DNA of 64,000 nt from Ascarosepion bandense (GCA_037127315.1 JBBBDQ010001155.1:93501-157500); one strand, 5' to 3'. Shown: positions 31,180 to 42,789, counted from the first letter of the stretch. Made by a program: numbers and translations. The notes: generated by a model not told the origin, from the letters alone.

Positions 31180-33060
31180 CCTCTTTTATTTCTTTTAGAA
31201 TTAAAAGTGTGAATTTACATCTAGAACAGAAGATTGAAGATGCTTTCATTACTAATTTCATCACTAAGCTCTCTCATAGCCTCACCAAGTTGAAGAATAA
31301 ATATTATCAATTATGGAGTAATTCTGTCAATTTACTCTTGTATTTTGACAGGATTCATTTTCTTCATGATGCTGCACTGATTCATGAGTGCAGTTGTTCT
31401 CAATTTGCTACAAAATATTGTAACAAATTGCAACACTTGATTAATGAGAAATTTGGTTGTTTTGCTGATCCTAGCGTTGATCAGAACGTCCTGAACTATT
31501 TCTGATTTCAGTTGTCCATGGCAGAGTTATCTATTTTCTCACATGGAATGGATTTTTGTGTGTCCTCCTTGCATATTGAACAAGAGGTGATTTATTCAGA
31601 GTTTGAAGTTCTGTTTGCCCAGTTGGTCAGACTTCAGCCTGATTCAGTCAGCAAAGGTAGTGACCATAAGTTTAGACTTAACAGTATTGCACTTTTCTAC
31701 GGGGGTGCTCTTGTTCCATTTAATGAGTCTAAATGTAACAGAAAGCAATATAAAATTATTAATTCACTTTGGCGTAATAAATCTTTAGTTATTACAAAAC
31801 CAAATAAAGGCTCGGGTGTCGTCGTTCTTGATTACCAAGATTATGTTAACAAGATGATGACTTTTCTTGAAGATACTTCCAAATTTGTTCAGTTAAGCCC
31901 AATAGACAAATATAACTCTACAATATCTATTGAGGCCAAATTAAAAAAAACATCAACTTAAATGGGTTAAAGGTAAAATTTGTAATGAAATTAGACCCAT
32001 GAGTTAAATTCATCCCTGTCTCTATGGTTTACCCAAAACACATAAGAATGGTGTCCCATGGAGACCTATTTTATTTATGATAGGGTCTTCCCAACATAGC
32101 ATGGCTAAATGACTTACAACCATATTACAGCCTGTTTTGGAATGGTATAACAAATTCTGTATTAATAATTTGTTTGAGTTTTTGATTTTATACAAATTTA
32201 AGTGTTCCTATGACATTTCTAACCCTTTTACCTTTTTAGCTGAGACTATTGATATATGTGCAAATGCCTTATATGGTAGTCAATTGGCACCTCTCATTAT
32301 TCCTGATGAAGTATTTGTCAAACTGACGCAATTTGCTACAACGTCCATTGAATTTAGTTGTGACAGCATCATGTACAGGCAAATTGATGGTCTTTGAATG
32401 GGTTCTCCCTTGGGTCTCATTTTAGCAAATATCTTTGTTGGATTCCATGAGGATTGGGTAATATCTGAATTTAATAGACTTGATGTTTGTTTCGGTTATG
32501 TAGATGACACGTTTTTTCTTTTTAACAATGAAATTTAAGCAGACCAATTCCTTTCATCCCTTAATAACCTGTGTCCAGTTTTAAAATTTACACAAGAGAA
32601 GGAGATTAATTCTTCCCTTCCATTTCTTGTGGTTTGGTTAGCAGATCTTTCTCTGGTTTTCTTACTTCAGTTTACCAAAAATCAACATTTACTGGTTTGT
32701 ATATCAGGTGGGATTCCTTTTGTCCCCAAAAACGTAAAATTAATTTAATTAAGCCCCTTATTCATGGGGCCTTGATGATCAGCTCTAAAACTAAGTTGGA
32801 TGGCAAACTCAGGTTTATTACTACCGCTTCTTGTAATAATGAAATGAGAATGATATATCCCAGTGATTGTAATAAAGGGTTTGGTTCAAGATTCCAAGTA
32901 TCTGAAGAAGGTAATAGTGTACAAAAAAATTGTTTGTTTTTAAGCTTCTGTATATAATATATATTCCTAACAGAAAAAAATATTTCACTGCCTTACAAGG
33001 TGCTAATAAGTTAGTGCCAAAACACTACGTCTCTTGTGTTGCAGCAAACTATGTTCTTCA
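31180..33060 (+). pseudogene. Penelope-like element, N-terminus and RT
   Basis: Three successive plus-strand frames. The first (31,190-31,505) has a coiled, basic N-terminal region. The second (31,512-31,961) has VIYSEFEVLFAQLVRLQPDS, RNKSLVITKPNKGSGVVVLD and YVNKMMTFLEDTSKF. After frameshifts, LYGLPKTHKNGVP-type residues occur near 32,030, then ETIDICANALYGSQLAP, MYRQIDGL, MGSPLGLILANIFVGFHE and YVDDTFFLF (catalytic site, near 32,500). SFSGFLTSVYQKSTFTGLY follows. A TTTCTTTTAG acceptor-like sequence at 31,190-31,199 precedes the frame, and PLEs can contain introns. No GIY-YIG domain is recognisable after 32,950. A hammerhead palindrome follows at 33,111. Confidence 0.85.
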
Positions 33061-33110
33061 TATAAACTTATAATAAAAATATTACTATATATATATATAT
33101 ATATATATAT

Positions 33111-33343
33111 AGGAAAGAATTTTAATAAAAAGTTTTGAATTTAAAAACGTACTTTTTTAAACAGTATTTGTTTATTTTTATAGTGTTTTATATTTAGACC
33201 GCCCTCGTCCTTCATCAGAAACAAGTCTTGTTTCTGATGAAGGACCGAGGGCGGTCTGAAATATAAAACACTATAAAAATAAACAAATACTGTTTAAAAA
33301 AGTACGTTTTTAAATTCAAAACTTTTTATTAAAATTCTTTCCT
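33111..33343. ncRNA. 233-bp near-perfect palindrome with hammerhead core (family F)
   Basis: Arms of about 115 bp (33,111-33,225 and 33,227-33,343) differ only by a few indels around a 1-nt centre. The plus-strand right arm holds CTGATGA (33,234-33,240), stem II GACCG-AGGG-CGGTC (33,243-33,256) and GAAA (33,258-33,261), then TATA with cleavage predicted after A33265. Stem I is 5 bp (TGTTT 33,229-33,233 with AAACA 33,266-33,270). Stem III is only the self-complementary ATAT, which suggests cleavage as a dimer. The left arm (minus strand) has lost the G of GAAA. It lies directly 3' of a PLE. Confidence 0.68.
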
Positions 33344-33374
33344 ATACATATTAAGACAGTATACGTGGATGATC

Positions 33375-33407
<33 letters not shown>

Positions 33408-33412
<5 letters not shown>

Positions 33413-33744
33413 TGGAGTACATAGATCTATCTATCACCCGGTTCACACTCCACCCACGTCTATTGAACAGGTTAAGAGGCTCATCCCTTGTTCCCTGTTT
33501 AGGATGTGGTTTCCAGCTTTCTCTTTTCCAATCTTCTCACTTTGATTTTTTTTTCAATTGGAGTAGATAGATCTATCTATCGCCTGGTTCACACTCCACC
33601 CACATCTATTGAACAGGTTAAGAAGCTTATCCCCTGTTCCCTGTTTAGGATGTGGTTTCCAGCTTTTTCTTTTCCAATATTTTCACTATTACATAGCCCC
33701 CTGCACATCAGTGGCATTACCGCCTTGCTCGGGGTGATACGATT

Positions 33745-33790
<46 letters not shown>
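33408..33790 (+). repeat. Duplicated 134-bp block, LINE 3' tail and (TA)n
   Basis: A block beginning TTGGAGTACATAGATCTATC (33,412) is repeated at 33,558 with few changes (both contain CGTCTATTGAACAGG-type sequence and GTTTAGGATGTGGTTTCC). After the second copy comes the Jockey/CR1-like LINE tail CCCCTGCACATCAGTGGC and GCTCGGGGTGATACGATT with poly(A) to 33,758, so the blocks are probably a duplicated LINE 3' UTR. (TA)n follows. Confidence 0.7.
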
Positions 33791-33799
33791 ATACAGGAA

Positions 33800-34588
33800 A
33801 AACTACTAAAAAGTTGTAAGTTTAAAAATGTATTTTTTTTGACAGTATTTATTTATTTCTATTATTATATATATATATTTGATATTTTAAACTAGAAGCG
33901 TTTGTTGTGAGAGCATTCATTGAGAGATGTTTACATCACGTGATGTAGAAGTGATAGAGTTTTTTAATATTTGTAAACGTAAACCTATCTCTAATAATAC
34001 TTTTAAATGTTGTTTTAAAGAAAATTTTTTTAAGTGTATCTAAAAAATGTTTAACTATTGAAATATTTATAAAGATTCAAAACACCTAAGTCCCTATTTA
34101 ACCCTAGCCTATATGTATTTAATTTTAAAATCCAGTATTTTTCTTTCTTTCTGCATGACTATGTAGAACTAAAATCGGAATCTATAAGTAAACATTTGCA
34201 GTTTTCTAATGTGTGTCCCGGTTGATTGAAGTGTTCAGCTATGGGTGAATAAGGGTTGTTTTGGCATATGCTTAGTTTAATATTATATATAGGTCTTCTT
34301 TATATAGTGGTAGGAACAGTCCATTATTATAACAAAGGTGGAGAGCACCCTAACACTTTCATATTTCTTTCCACAGCTACACACAGTCCTTAGTCATGTC
34401 CTCCTCCATCTTACTCAGGAGAGGTACCTGCAAAGTGTAGAACCACATTTGAAGGTCATCTTGATGTTATATAGACCATAGATCCATCGTATTTTCTCTG
34501 ATAACCCCTTCACATAGGATAGATAGACCGAGGCTGTTTTCTGAGAGTTGTTATCCTCATGCACTTTCCCTTCCACATTTGTTAGAGC
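33800..34588. other. No gene seen
   Basis: AT-rich sequence. A 14-bp perfect palindrome ACATCACGTGATGT lies near 33,929. Nothing coding was recognised. Confidence 0.45.
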
Positions 34589-34845
34589 TGTTGTCATGTA
34601 CCCTGGATAATTTTTATGTTGTCATGTACCCTGGATAATTTTTATGTTGTCATGTACCCTGGATAATTTTTATGTTGTATGGAAATGTTTATACTGTCCA
34701 TTGTCATTACCACGGACTTTATGAAGTAATACCTACTACTGCAAGAGACTGTAAATATTGTATATGCCTCTTGCTTGTACCACTCTGGTAATAAAGTAGT
34801 TTATCTACATTTCTACTGTGTATCTCTTCATTCTATGATACAACA
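34589..34845 (+). mobile_element. LTR-like unit with internal 28-bp tandem repeat
   Basis: A unit beginning TGTTGTCATG and ending GATACAACA has TGTTG/CAACA inverted ends and an AATAAA signal (34,790-34,795). Its first 86 bp are three exact copies of a 28-bp unit, TTGTCATGTACCCTGGATAA plus TTTTTATG (34,591-34,674). No matching target duplication is seen, so the left boundary is uncertain. Confidence 0.4.
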
Positions 34846-35021
34846 CACTGTATGAGTGGTAGGGGTTGAAGTTGAGGTTTTGTCCAGTGAATGCTGGCTT
34901 GCAGTATACGGATGTCTTGAAACCTCCCTCTGTTCAAGATATTGGTACAGTTTAGTTCTTTTCATAATGCAATGGTTTACTTGCCAACTCTTACAAAATG
35001 GTTTGTTGTGAGCTATATGAT

Positions 35022-35153
35022 ACTATATGATACTATATGATACTATATATGATACTATATGATACTATATGATACTATATATGATACTATATGATACTAT
35101 ATGATACTATATGATACTATATATGATACTATATGATACTATATGATACTATA
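35022..35153. repeat. Minisatellite of GATACTATAT units
   Basis: About 13 units, mostly GATACTATAT with interspersed 12-bp GATACTATATAT variants, forming a higher-order pattern of two or three short units plus one long. It is non-coding. Confidence 0.92.
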
Positions 35154-36795
35154 GGGTATTTGATCTGCACAAAGTTAAGTCCAGTAAGTAAATAGATACG
35201 GTCAATGTAAGCATCAACACTGCATGGTGACTGTCAGTATATATTTATATTCCATTAAATTCTCATATCACCTTACTCACACATACACAGTAGAAATTGC
35301 TTTAGTCAAGATTCAAACTAGTTTTGTGTATATACATATAATTAGTTTTTGTGAATAATAAAATTAGACCAGTACACAGTTGTATTAAAAAGTGCTCAAT
35401 ATAAAAATAAAAAATAAAAAACTTATTGAATATTACTTTGAATTTGGACACATTGTCGCCTTTTCACACTTTGACTGACCTTTCAACCTCCTGATGAACA
35501 TTTATGAATGTTCTCAAATTTATAAACTTTGATAAATCAATGACATCCGTGCCTCTGTGTTTATAAACAAGTGCAGCATTATAAATCCTACATTGCCTTG
35601 ATAAAGTTACTCAAAGGATGAAATGCATTGACTAAGTACAGTTTTTCCTCTTGTATCCTTTTATTCGTATATACTAATAAAAAGTGAAATCAGAATGCAC
35701 TAAAATGAAGAGAAATTTTGGAAGAAGGTAATTAAAATATATGCTGAAAAGTTGCGGAGTAATGTTTTGAGATGTGGGAAAGGAAAACAAGAAGGCAGCA
35801 TTTTGTTGGGTGTTGAACAAAATGTTTGCAGTGTTGATTTTGTCTTTTTTTATTTTGGCAGGCATCAGCAGGGTTTTGATGAGTGTCTCTGATATTTTGT
35901 CACTTTTTATTTCAAACACAGAAATTCTGAGAGATTGGGATATTTGGCTTGTCATTTGCAGGCAGCATCTGAGAAATTTGTTTGGCCATCTTTTGCAAAA
36001 AGTCTCTAAGGTGGCAGTAAAAGATGCAGGTGCAAGTCAAAATTTCACTTAAAATATCCATGCATTTACACTCATGTGTGTGTGTAGTGCAAAATATATA
36101 TATATATATATAGGGAGAGTAAACAGACATTAACTGTTTCAAATAGAAAATCAAATGACAAAAAGAAACAAAACAAAATTTCCAATTTCAAACATATTTC
36201 AAATTTTTAAATTAATAAAAATAAAGAACATCCAATAAAATCAGCTCTCCACCATACTAATAAATAAACATAGGCTTCTGGAGCCTACACAAAGCCATAT
36301 AAATGAAACTTTCATTCAATTCAGTAAAAAAGACTTAAACAGTAGTCAAGAGACAAGAGTCAACCTGACCATCCTTTCTCACTAAAGCAACAGTAGATTC
36401 CCTTTGATCTTGTCTCCCAACTCAATTTTCTCTTTCTAACTGAAAGGCTATTTAATCTCCTCTCCTTTTCAGTCAGAGAGAAGAACTTTCTAAATAGAAA
36501 CTTTTATTTCGTGATAACTGTTACTGTTAAGAATTTGTGTATTTTATATTAAATAAATATTGCCATTTTATTTGAACATGCAACAAGCCTTTTCTCTCAT
36601 TCTTTATTCAACAAATGATGACTAATGGAATTATTCTCCAATATATATATGTATGTATATTTATAGAGGTAGAAAGAGGAGTAAATACACATAAAAATAT
36701 TTATGAATATAGATTTAGACATATATTACATGTATTGGGGCAGCAACTTTCATTGATCTAATAATTTTTTTCAATGTTTTTACAAATTTTCTCAG
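35154..36795. other. No gene; degenerate hammerhead-like element remnants
   Basis: At 35,340-35,400 the reverse of a PLE end (AGACCAGTACACAG, AAGTGCTCAATATA) matches 50,260-50,310. At 35,491 CTGATGA is followed by a perfect 5-bp hairpin ACATT-TATG-AATGT but CAAA instead of GAAA. The remainder, including two opposed open frames at 35.7-36.1 kb, has no recognisable content. Confidence 0.4.
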
Positions 36796-36821
36796 TGGGA
36801 GGTTAAGAGAAACTGTCTGTA

Positions 36822-37018
36822 ATGATTATTGTCTCAAGTGTCTTTGGACAATTCATTACCTATTTACAAGGGATTTGTTGCTTCAGTGTTTGTGCTCTGC
36901 TGTCTTGTGTGGAGGAAGTAGAAATTCAAAGCTGTGCTGGAAGAAATGTGACTGTGATTTCAAGCTGTGATATCTTTGGAAAGACCACCAACATGTTTTA
37001 CTATGACTGTCAAATATG
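36822..37018 (+). CDS. Putative first coding exon of a secreted or membrane protein
   Basis: An exon from 36,796 to 37,018 is suggested by a pyrimidine-rich acceptor (ATTTTCTCAG, ending 36,795) and a near-consensus donor (ATG|GTAAGG, GT at 37,019-37,020). The ATG at 36,822 is preceded in frame by a stop at about 36,804, so it can be a true start. The 65 encoded residues begin with a hydrophobic signal-type segment (GICCFSVCALLSC) followed by EEVEIQSCAGRNVTVISSC and CDIFGKTTNMFYYDC, a Cys-rich extracellular style compatible with the start of an Ig-like or similar domain. The donor splits a codon after two bases. No transposon similarity is seen. The following exon would lie beyond a long repeat-filled intron and was not found. 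Confidence 0.45.
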
Positions 37019-37140
37019 GTAAGGTTAAAGCTTGACTTGATGTTTTTTTATATACAGAACTTCTATGATCTTAAGATTTCTTTAGAAATTAGATTTTCTT
37101 GTCACATTCAATAAAACATGTATTAAAAAAAAGGGTGTTA

Positions 37141-37142
<2 letters not shown>

Positions 37143-37224
<82 letters not shown>
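37143..37224. repeat. (TA)n, about 40 units
   Basis: One of the longest pure TA tracts in the window, abutting the ACTAGCAGG start of repeat X. Confidence 0.97.
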
Positions 37225-37225
<1 letters not shown>

Positions 37226-37910
37226 TAGCAGGATAGCCTGGTGTTGCTCAGGTGTAATGAAAGCTTCAAAACTAATCCATGGTCCTGGAGCTCAGACTCT
37301 TTGGACATTGGCACAAAAGACTAAAAAGCAATAGTTGTTTCCAGTTAAAGTGAAAATGTAGACTGAAAGAAAAATGAATGGATGTAAGTCAAATTTTGAT
37401 TTCCTGCTATCGATATCAAATAAGATTTTTTTTGTTGTAAACTGAATTTTGAAGGCTAAATAAGTCCTCTGAGTAAATGGTATCATGGCTGAGACTAAGA
37501 ACTACAATTATACCTACTTAGAGCTAAACCCAAAGCCAAAACTAAAATAAAAGGGCTGAAAAAAATACAGACATACAGGCAGATAAACAGACATACACGT
37601 AAACATCTTGCCTTTTATATATATATATTATCGATTTTCTGCACTATTGTAAGAACTGCAACCTTGAAACTTCTGAACATCATTTCTTATGTTTTTGTCT
37701 ATGAGTGTATCAAATTTGATTAAAATCGGACCACTCCTTCTATAACCAGATTTTTTCGATTATCGATTTTCAATATTTATCGGGAGTACCTTGACACAAA
37801 ACCTAGCTAAGAACACTCACAGACACTTATAGTACAACTGTGTAAATTTTCAAGAAAATTGGTTCAGCCGTTTTGGAGTCTATAGGTAACAGACACACAC
37901 ACACACACAG

Positions 37911-37951
<41 letters not shown>

Positions 37952-37978
37952 TAAAGTTCCATTTATAAATAAGTTTAG
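37225..37978 (+). repeat. Dispersed repeat X, fullest copy
   Basis: Starts ACTAGCAGGATAGCCTGGTG and ends (CA)n plus AAAGTTCCATTTATAAATAAG. Conserved blocks include CTTGCCTTTTATATA / TTATCGATTTTCTGCAC, CAAATTTGATTAAAATCGG, a GATTATCGATTTTCAATAT hairpin-prone segment, CCTTGACACAAAACC and CAGCCGTTTTGGAGTC. All frames contain stops. Confidence 0.85.
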
Positions 37979-37988
37979 ATATATATAT

Positions 37989-38125
37989 AAAATAGATAAC
38001 CTAAAGAGCCAACAAACCTACCTAGGTTTCACCTAACCGGATCTTCAGGGAAGAGCCAGCCTTCCCTGAAGATCCGGTTAGGTGAAACCTAGGTAGGTTT
38101 GTTGGCTCTTTAGGTTATCTATTTT
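37989..38125. ncRNA. Perfect palindrome (65-bp arms) with hammerhead-like core (family G)
   Basis: Arms 37,989-38,053 and 38,061-38,125 are exactly complementary around AGCCAGC. Each strand therefore carries CTGAAGA (38,066-38,072 on plus), GAAA (38,084-38,087), the self-complementary stem III ACCTAGGT (38,087-38,094) and A38095 at the cleavage position. Stem II (TCCGGTTAGGT) is short, with about 2 bp, and stem I begins with two C-G pairs. GCATTGAGCACTTTTTTG follows at 38,139, a motif seen at other PLE ends. Confidence 0.55.
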
Positions 38126-38309
38126 GTCTGCTCTGTTTGTGCATTGAGCACTTTTTTGTTATAGATTACTCGTCTCGGGTTTTTTTTTTTGGGCTACATA
38201 CTTTGACTAATGTTCACATGCTTAGCTCTTTCTTTTTTTTTAAATCCAACTTTTCCTTCCGCGTATATACTCAGAGGGTTTTTTGAAACGAGTATAGTGA
38301 TAAGTTTAC

Positions 38310-38338
<29 letters not shown>
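38126..38338 (+). repeat. PLE-type terminal block and (TA)n
   Basis: Contains the GAGCACTTTTTT motif, a T-run, TCCGCGTATATACTCAGAGG and TTTTTTGAAACGAG (similar to 5215-5260), then (TA)n to 38,340. It looks like the remaining part of a PLE terminal repeat next to the palindrome. Confidence 0.5.
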
Positions 38339-38344
<6 letters not shown>

Positions 38345-38705
38345 CTGTTATCAACCTATGCAAGGCAGTAAAGCCACTAATACATGAAGGGTTACTGAGT
38401 GGGGAAGAATTACGAGCAAAAACATTAATAATGGGCAGGAAGAGGAAAGAGTTATCAGGAGGACAATAGATATTGATTGACATTGCAGAAAGCATGGATC
38501 TGGAAGGGAGTTCTACAAGTGACAAAAGAAACAGTGTAGAATTTACAGTTACATTTAGTTAACTCAATTATAAATTATTGAGATTCTGATGCCAGTCTAA
38601 TCATGTGCTTAAACTAAAAAATCAAAGTACTTGAGCAAAGAGCTCATCTGAACAATTACCATGAAAATATTTATAGAAAAAACACAGATGCCAGGCCAGG
38701 ACCAA
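38339..38705 (-). mobile_element. Jockey/CR1-like LINE 3' end, diverged
   Basis: Minus-strand relic. Its 3' side (reverse of CACTGAGTAACCC..GGCTTTACTGCCTTGC) resembles the family tail without poly(A). Upstream frames keep CRTPFQ-like and KYFHGNCSDELF residues of the LINE C-terminus. Confidence 0.6.
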
Positions 38706-38848
38706 TAATACTGCTGATATACAATGTGCAATAGGTAAATTGTTGCTATTATATATTTTTAATTTTGCACATGCACATTGTTTTTGATTTTGTCAACTGC
38801 ACATTATAGTAGTATCAGTTGAAAGCTGTCTGTGAAAAAAAGAGCACC

Positions 38849-39455
38849 ATGACACAATTCATTCCATCAGAAATTTGGAAATGGCATGCTGCACTAATTG
38901 AAATTCATGATGGAAGCTCCAATACAAACATTTCACAGTGTTTAGCTGTCACTCTGAGAACGGTGCAGAGGATTCAGAAAGAATTTGATGAGTTAAAAAA
39001 GGTGTTTAGTGTGATCACTATTATAACACAATATTATCACAATATTATACCTCCATTCATCTTCCTATAGGGCCTCAGTCTCAACACAGAGTCCTACATC
39101 AAGTGCCTTGAGAAGTTAGTACTGACCTGGTTCAAGAGGGTGGCTGCTAAAAGATTCTATGTCTGGCAACAAGACTCTGTATCATGCCACACAAGCAAGA
39201 GAACCCAGTCATGGATGTCAGACAATTTCTGCAACCACATCACCCCTTATATATGGCTACCTAACTCCCCAGACTGCAATCTCCTTAATTATTATACGTG
39301 GGGTGCAGTTGAGTGAGAGTCCAACAAAACTAAAGATGAACTGAAGGCAAGGATTATGGCAGCATTCACCAACTTAAACAAGGTGAATGTCGAGAACAGT
39401 TGCCAAAGATTCCAAAATTGTCTTGAGGCCAGTGGCAATTTTATTGAATAAATTT
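38849..39455 (+). pseudogene. Tc1/mariner-like transposase relic with internal deletion
   Basis: The first part (38,849-39,000) encodes a paired-type helix-turn-helix: FIPSEIWKWHAALIEIHDGS, ISQCLAVTLRTVQRIQKEFDEL. It then jumps to the C-terminal DDE half: FYVWQQDSVSCHTSKRTQSW (near 39,155), ITPYIWLPNSPDCNLLNYYTWG, KTKDELKARIMAAFTNLNK, and a stop near 39,450. The middle third with the first catalytic Asp is gone, and the PDCNPLDY-type site reads CNLLNY, so it is inactive. Such deleted copies could have moved as non-autonomous elements. Confidence 0.75.
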
Positions 39456-39480
39456 ACTCTTTAGTATTTCCATTAGACAA

Positions 39481-39483
<3 letters not shown>

Positions 39484-39556
<73 letters not shown>
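39484..39556. repeat. (TG)n, about 36 units
   Basis: A pure TG dinucleotide tract just after the transposase relic. Confidence 0.97.
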
Positions 39557-39559
<3 letters not shown>

Positions 39560-41088
39560 ATGCAATGCATGCTCCAAGAATAATATTTCTCATTCCTTTT
39601 CATTGAAATTGCTATAATGGAAACACAATTGGAGAGAGAGAGAATACATTTTCACTAACACAGTACTATTTCCCATCTCCAGTTTTGCCTTTCTTTTTTT
39701 CTTGAGTTGTGAAATGTGCAGAGCTGTCAAAATTAGGGCTTGTCACACACATGACTGTCACTATTGCTAAACTTCATTACCACTGCCTAACTATGTTTAT
39801 ATCCCCTGTTTGGCCACTATAAAAGTTCTGCTAGCTTTGATGGATGTTTTTTGGTGAAAATTTTATTATTGCACTGAGGAATTAAATGATACATTTCTGC
39901 AATGTATGAATTTTCATGTTATATGCCATTTTGTCAGATTGTTATTTGTGTCAAGACCAAAATTCAAAGATTATTGGCAGTAACTTTCAACGTCAACTGC
40001 CAAACTGCAAACATCCACCTCAGACATAACAGAATAGTAAAAATTACTTTTAGAGCAACCTTCATACATATATATGTCTTTAGTACATCAAAGTATGATT
40101 GAGTGTTTATATTTATATTCTTATTTATATAAAGAAAGATTCAACTATCACAAAACATCACTCAATATAAAAAAATACAAAAGCAATACAACACTATCAA
40201 AATACATATGGGACCAGAAATAAAATAACATTTTCACCAAAATCTAATGGGCAGTCATAAAAAGAGCACCAGCAGAAACTGCAAATTATTTCTAGAGGAG
40301 AAATAATCAACTTTAAAAATCAAAGTAAATATTAAACAAAAAAACCCAAAATAATGGGAAAATGTAGACATGCAAACAAATACCTGCTTTGCTATGCAAA
40401 TAACAACAAAATCAAATGAACAAAACACAAAACTAACACATATGAATAAAAATATAAATACAAAAACACCCAATTCTGACAAAAAACAGAAAATAACATA
40501 GAGACCATGAAAGAGAAAGAATTACAGATCAAACCTACATACACAAATACATGCAAGAACACAAACGCAGAACCATGACCTGAAAAAGAAACCCTTTATA
40601 TTCACCAACATAGTTAAACCAATAAAAATAGGTCAATTTAAATGACAAGAAAAACAACAAAAAAGCAATTAAGCCGACACCCATTCAATATAAAGCAACT
40701 AAGCAAACATCCAATCATGCAGACATAAAAGGCAATAAAAAGAAATCAAGCACCTGCACAATAAAAAAAAATCAACCAACTGCAACATCAAAAGAAATTG
40801 ACACAACAAAAACAGTCAAAAACAATTAACCACAAGTAAGCCAGTCTTACAACAAGATATCAAATTTAATCAAGCTCCATACAAATAAGAAAAAAAAACA
40901 GGACAAGACAGCAGATCAAAGATTTAACCCTTATGAGTGGCATCATAATTGTGTCATCACAAAATTTGAAGTCAGCATGAACCATCTAAGTGACAAGCTT
41001 CTCTGTATTCATCCTATTAATGTTCTATCTCTACTTTGATGTCGAGCACTTTATGATAAAAACACTGCTTGTCAAAATACCATTTACC
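39560..41088. other. No gene seen; A-rich low-complexity region
   Basis: From 40,130 to 40,900 the plus strand is strongly A-rich with CAA/AAC repetition (AAACAACAAAATCAAATG style), without a conserved unit. Short open frames on the minus strand reflect this composition. Confidence 0.5.
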
Positions 41089-41360
41089 AGTCAGTCAGTT
41101 AAGTGCCACATGTGAAACACGCTTGGGCGATCATGTCTCGAAAGAGACATGGCTGACTGGGCAGAAGATTATCCTGCAGTAGGTTGCCATTGCTTTCTGC
41201 GGTAGACTGGTTGCCAGCCAAGGCTATAGAACCCAATCTATCCTGTTATTTAACCCATAACTGGAAGGAAGAGACGGATTAATACCTTTCCCAAGGATAT
41301 TTGCACATAAGTGAATGCAATGAATTCAACTGGAATTCGAACTCGGCTCCCTGATTTCTC
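41089..41360 (-). mobile_element. tRNA-derived SINE-C, head-truncated
   Basis: Minus-strand copy starting with (CAGT)n and including the perfect CATGTCTC-GAAA-GAGACATG hairpin (about 41,131-41,150) and the body. The B-box region (GAACTCGGCTCC reverse) is present; the A-box part is missing. Confidence 0.9.
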
Positions 41361-42789
41361 AAAACTTCTAAAAATAACAACAATCTTGATGCTAAACATT
41401 ATCACAACTGAATATTAAATATTTATCAAAGTGGACACTGCTGTAAACACAACAGGCAACAGTCTATTTCTTGCTTAAATGCAATCTTGAGATAAGTTCT
41501 TATCATTTATATCAGAATTTGTATTTGCTCGAGAAAATAATTACAGCTTTTTACTCCTCTAGAGAGAATTTACAGTTTTTAGATTGATTGTTGTAGGTTG
41601 ATGGTTTTTTACCTTATTTGATATTTTTGGAGAGATTTGGTTTTTATTTTTAATTTCTCATATATGTTTAAAAAGCATAGTGCTCTTTGTGTATTTACTA
41701 GTCATAAAGGATGTTTTTGTCATATACTGCTGCTGGAAAATGATGAGGAACATGTATAAATAAAGATATAATCTTGTGTGAAGCAGGAGGGCAGCCTGTA
41801 GAGAGATAGCACATATGAAGGAGCTGTCAGAAGTTGTTAGCCAGTCTCTGTCTTCAGTCAAAAATTCTAGACTTTATATAGTCTTAAAACTCCCACAATT
41901 TTTTGCTTTTTCAGGTTGTCACTTTGTTTAATTTCATCTATTGCCAGATATGTCTGTCAACTACCCTTGTCCTTGATTGACTTTTTATCTATGACCAAAT
42001 GTATCTTTGTATTTTTCTTTTGTTGTTGCACTTGTTGACCTCACCCATGGCCAGATGTACCTGTCAATTATCTTTGACATTCAAGGTAACAGATCTGGCC
42101 ATCCTATTTTTCAAAATGTTCACATGTGAACATTTTAAGTGCATCTCTTAACCACCTTCACTACCCCATACAATCGAGGTAATTGTACAAACACATATAT
42201 TTATATATATATATATATATAAAAACACTAACAAATTTTTTTTTTCTTTTTTGGAATATGAAATCCGAATGTTGAAATTGGCAACCTTTACAATATTCAT
42301 GTCCATTTATGCCCTTCATGTCCATTATATCCTCAATGCACAATGTTCTTTTTTATTTTTTTTAAGAACACACAGAAAGTTCTGTAATGTTCAAATGTTC
42401 ATTTTTCTCCGCATTGTATCATGACAGTAGACATCTCAATGTATGACCATATGATCATAGGCAGTAACCATGCTCCAATTTCGAAATAGACATCAGGTAA
42501 ATAACCTTTGATTAACACCATATCTGCTCAGTTTTCTTTACACCGTGTCCTAATACAGCACTTCATTAATGAGACATCAGACTCATCAACTGATTTCTAA
42601 CATTGGTGTCAACACTTGTGCACTGGAAAATTGGCCTGTCCTGCCCCAGATTTACTGTTAGAACGACTGGATTCTACTGGAGCAACCAATACTATTTTCT
42701 GTAATGGCCTCTTTGTTGTGGGAATATTCCATTCCTCAATGGACATTTCCCAAAGATACTCAACATGCAACATGAGCCAGTTAACTGAT

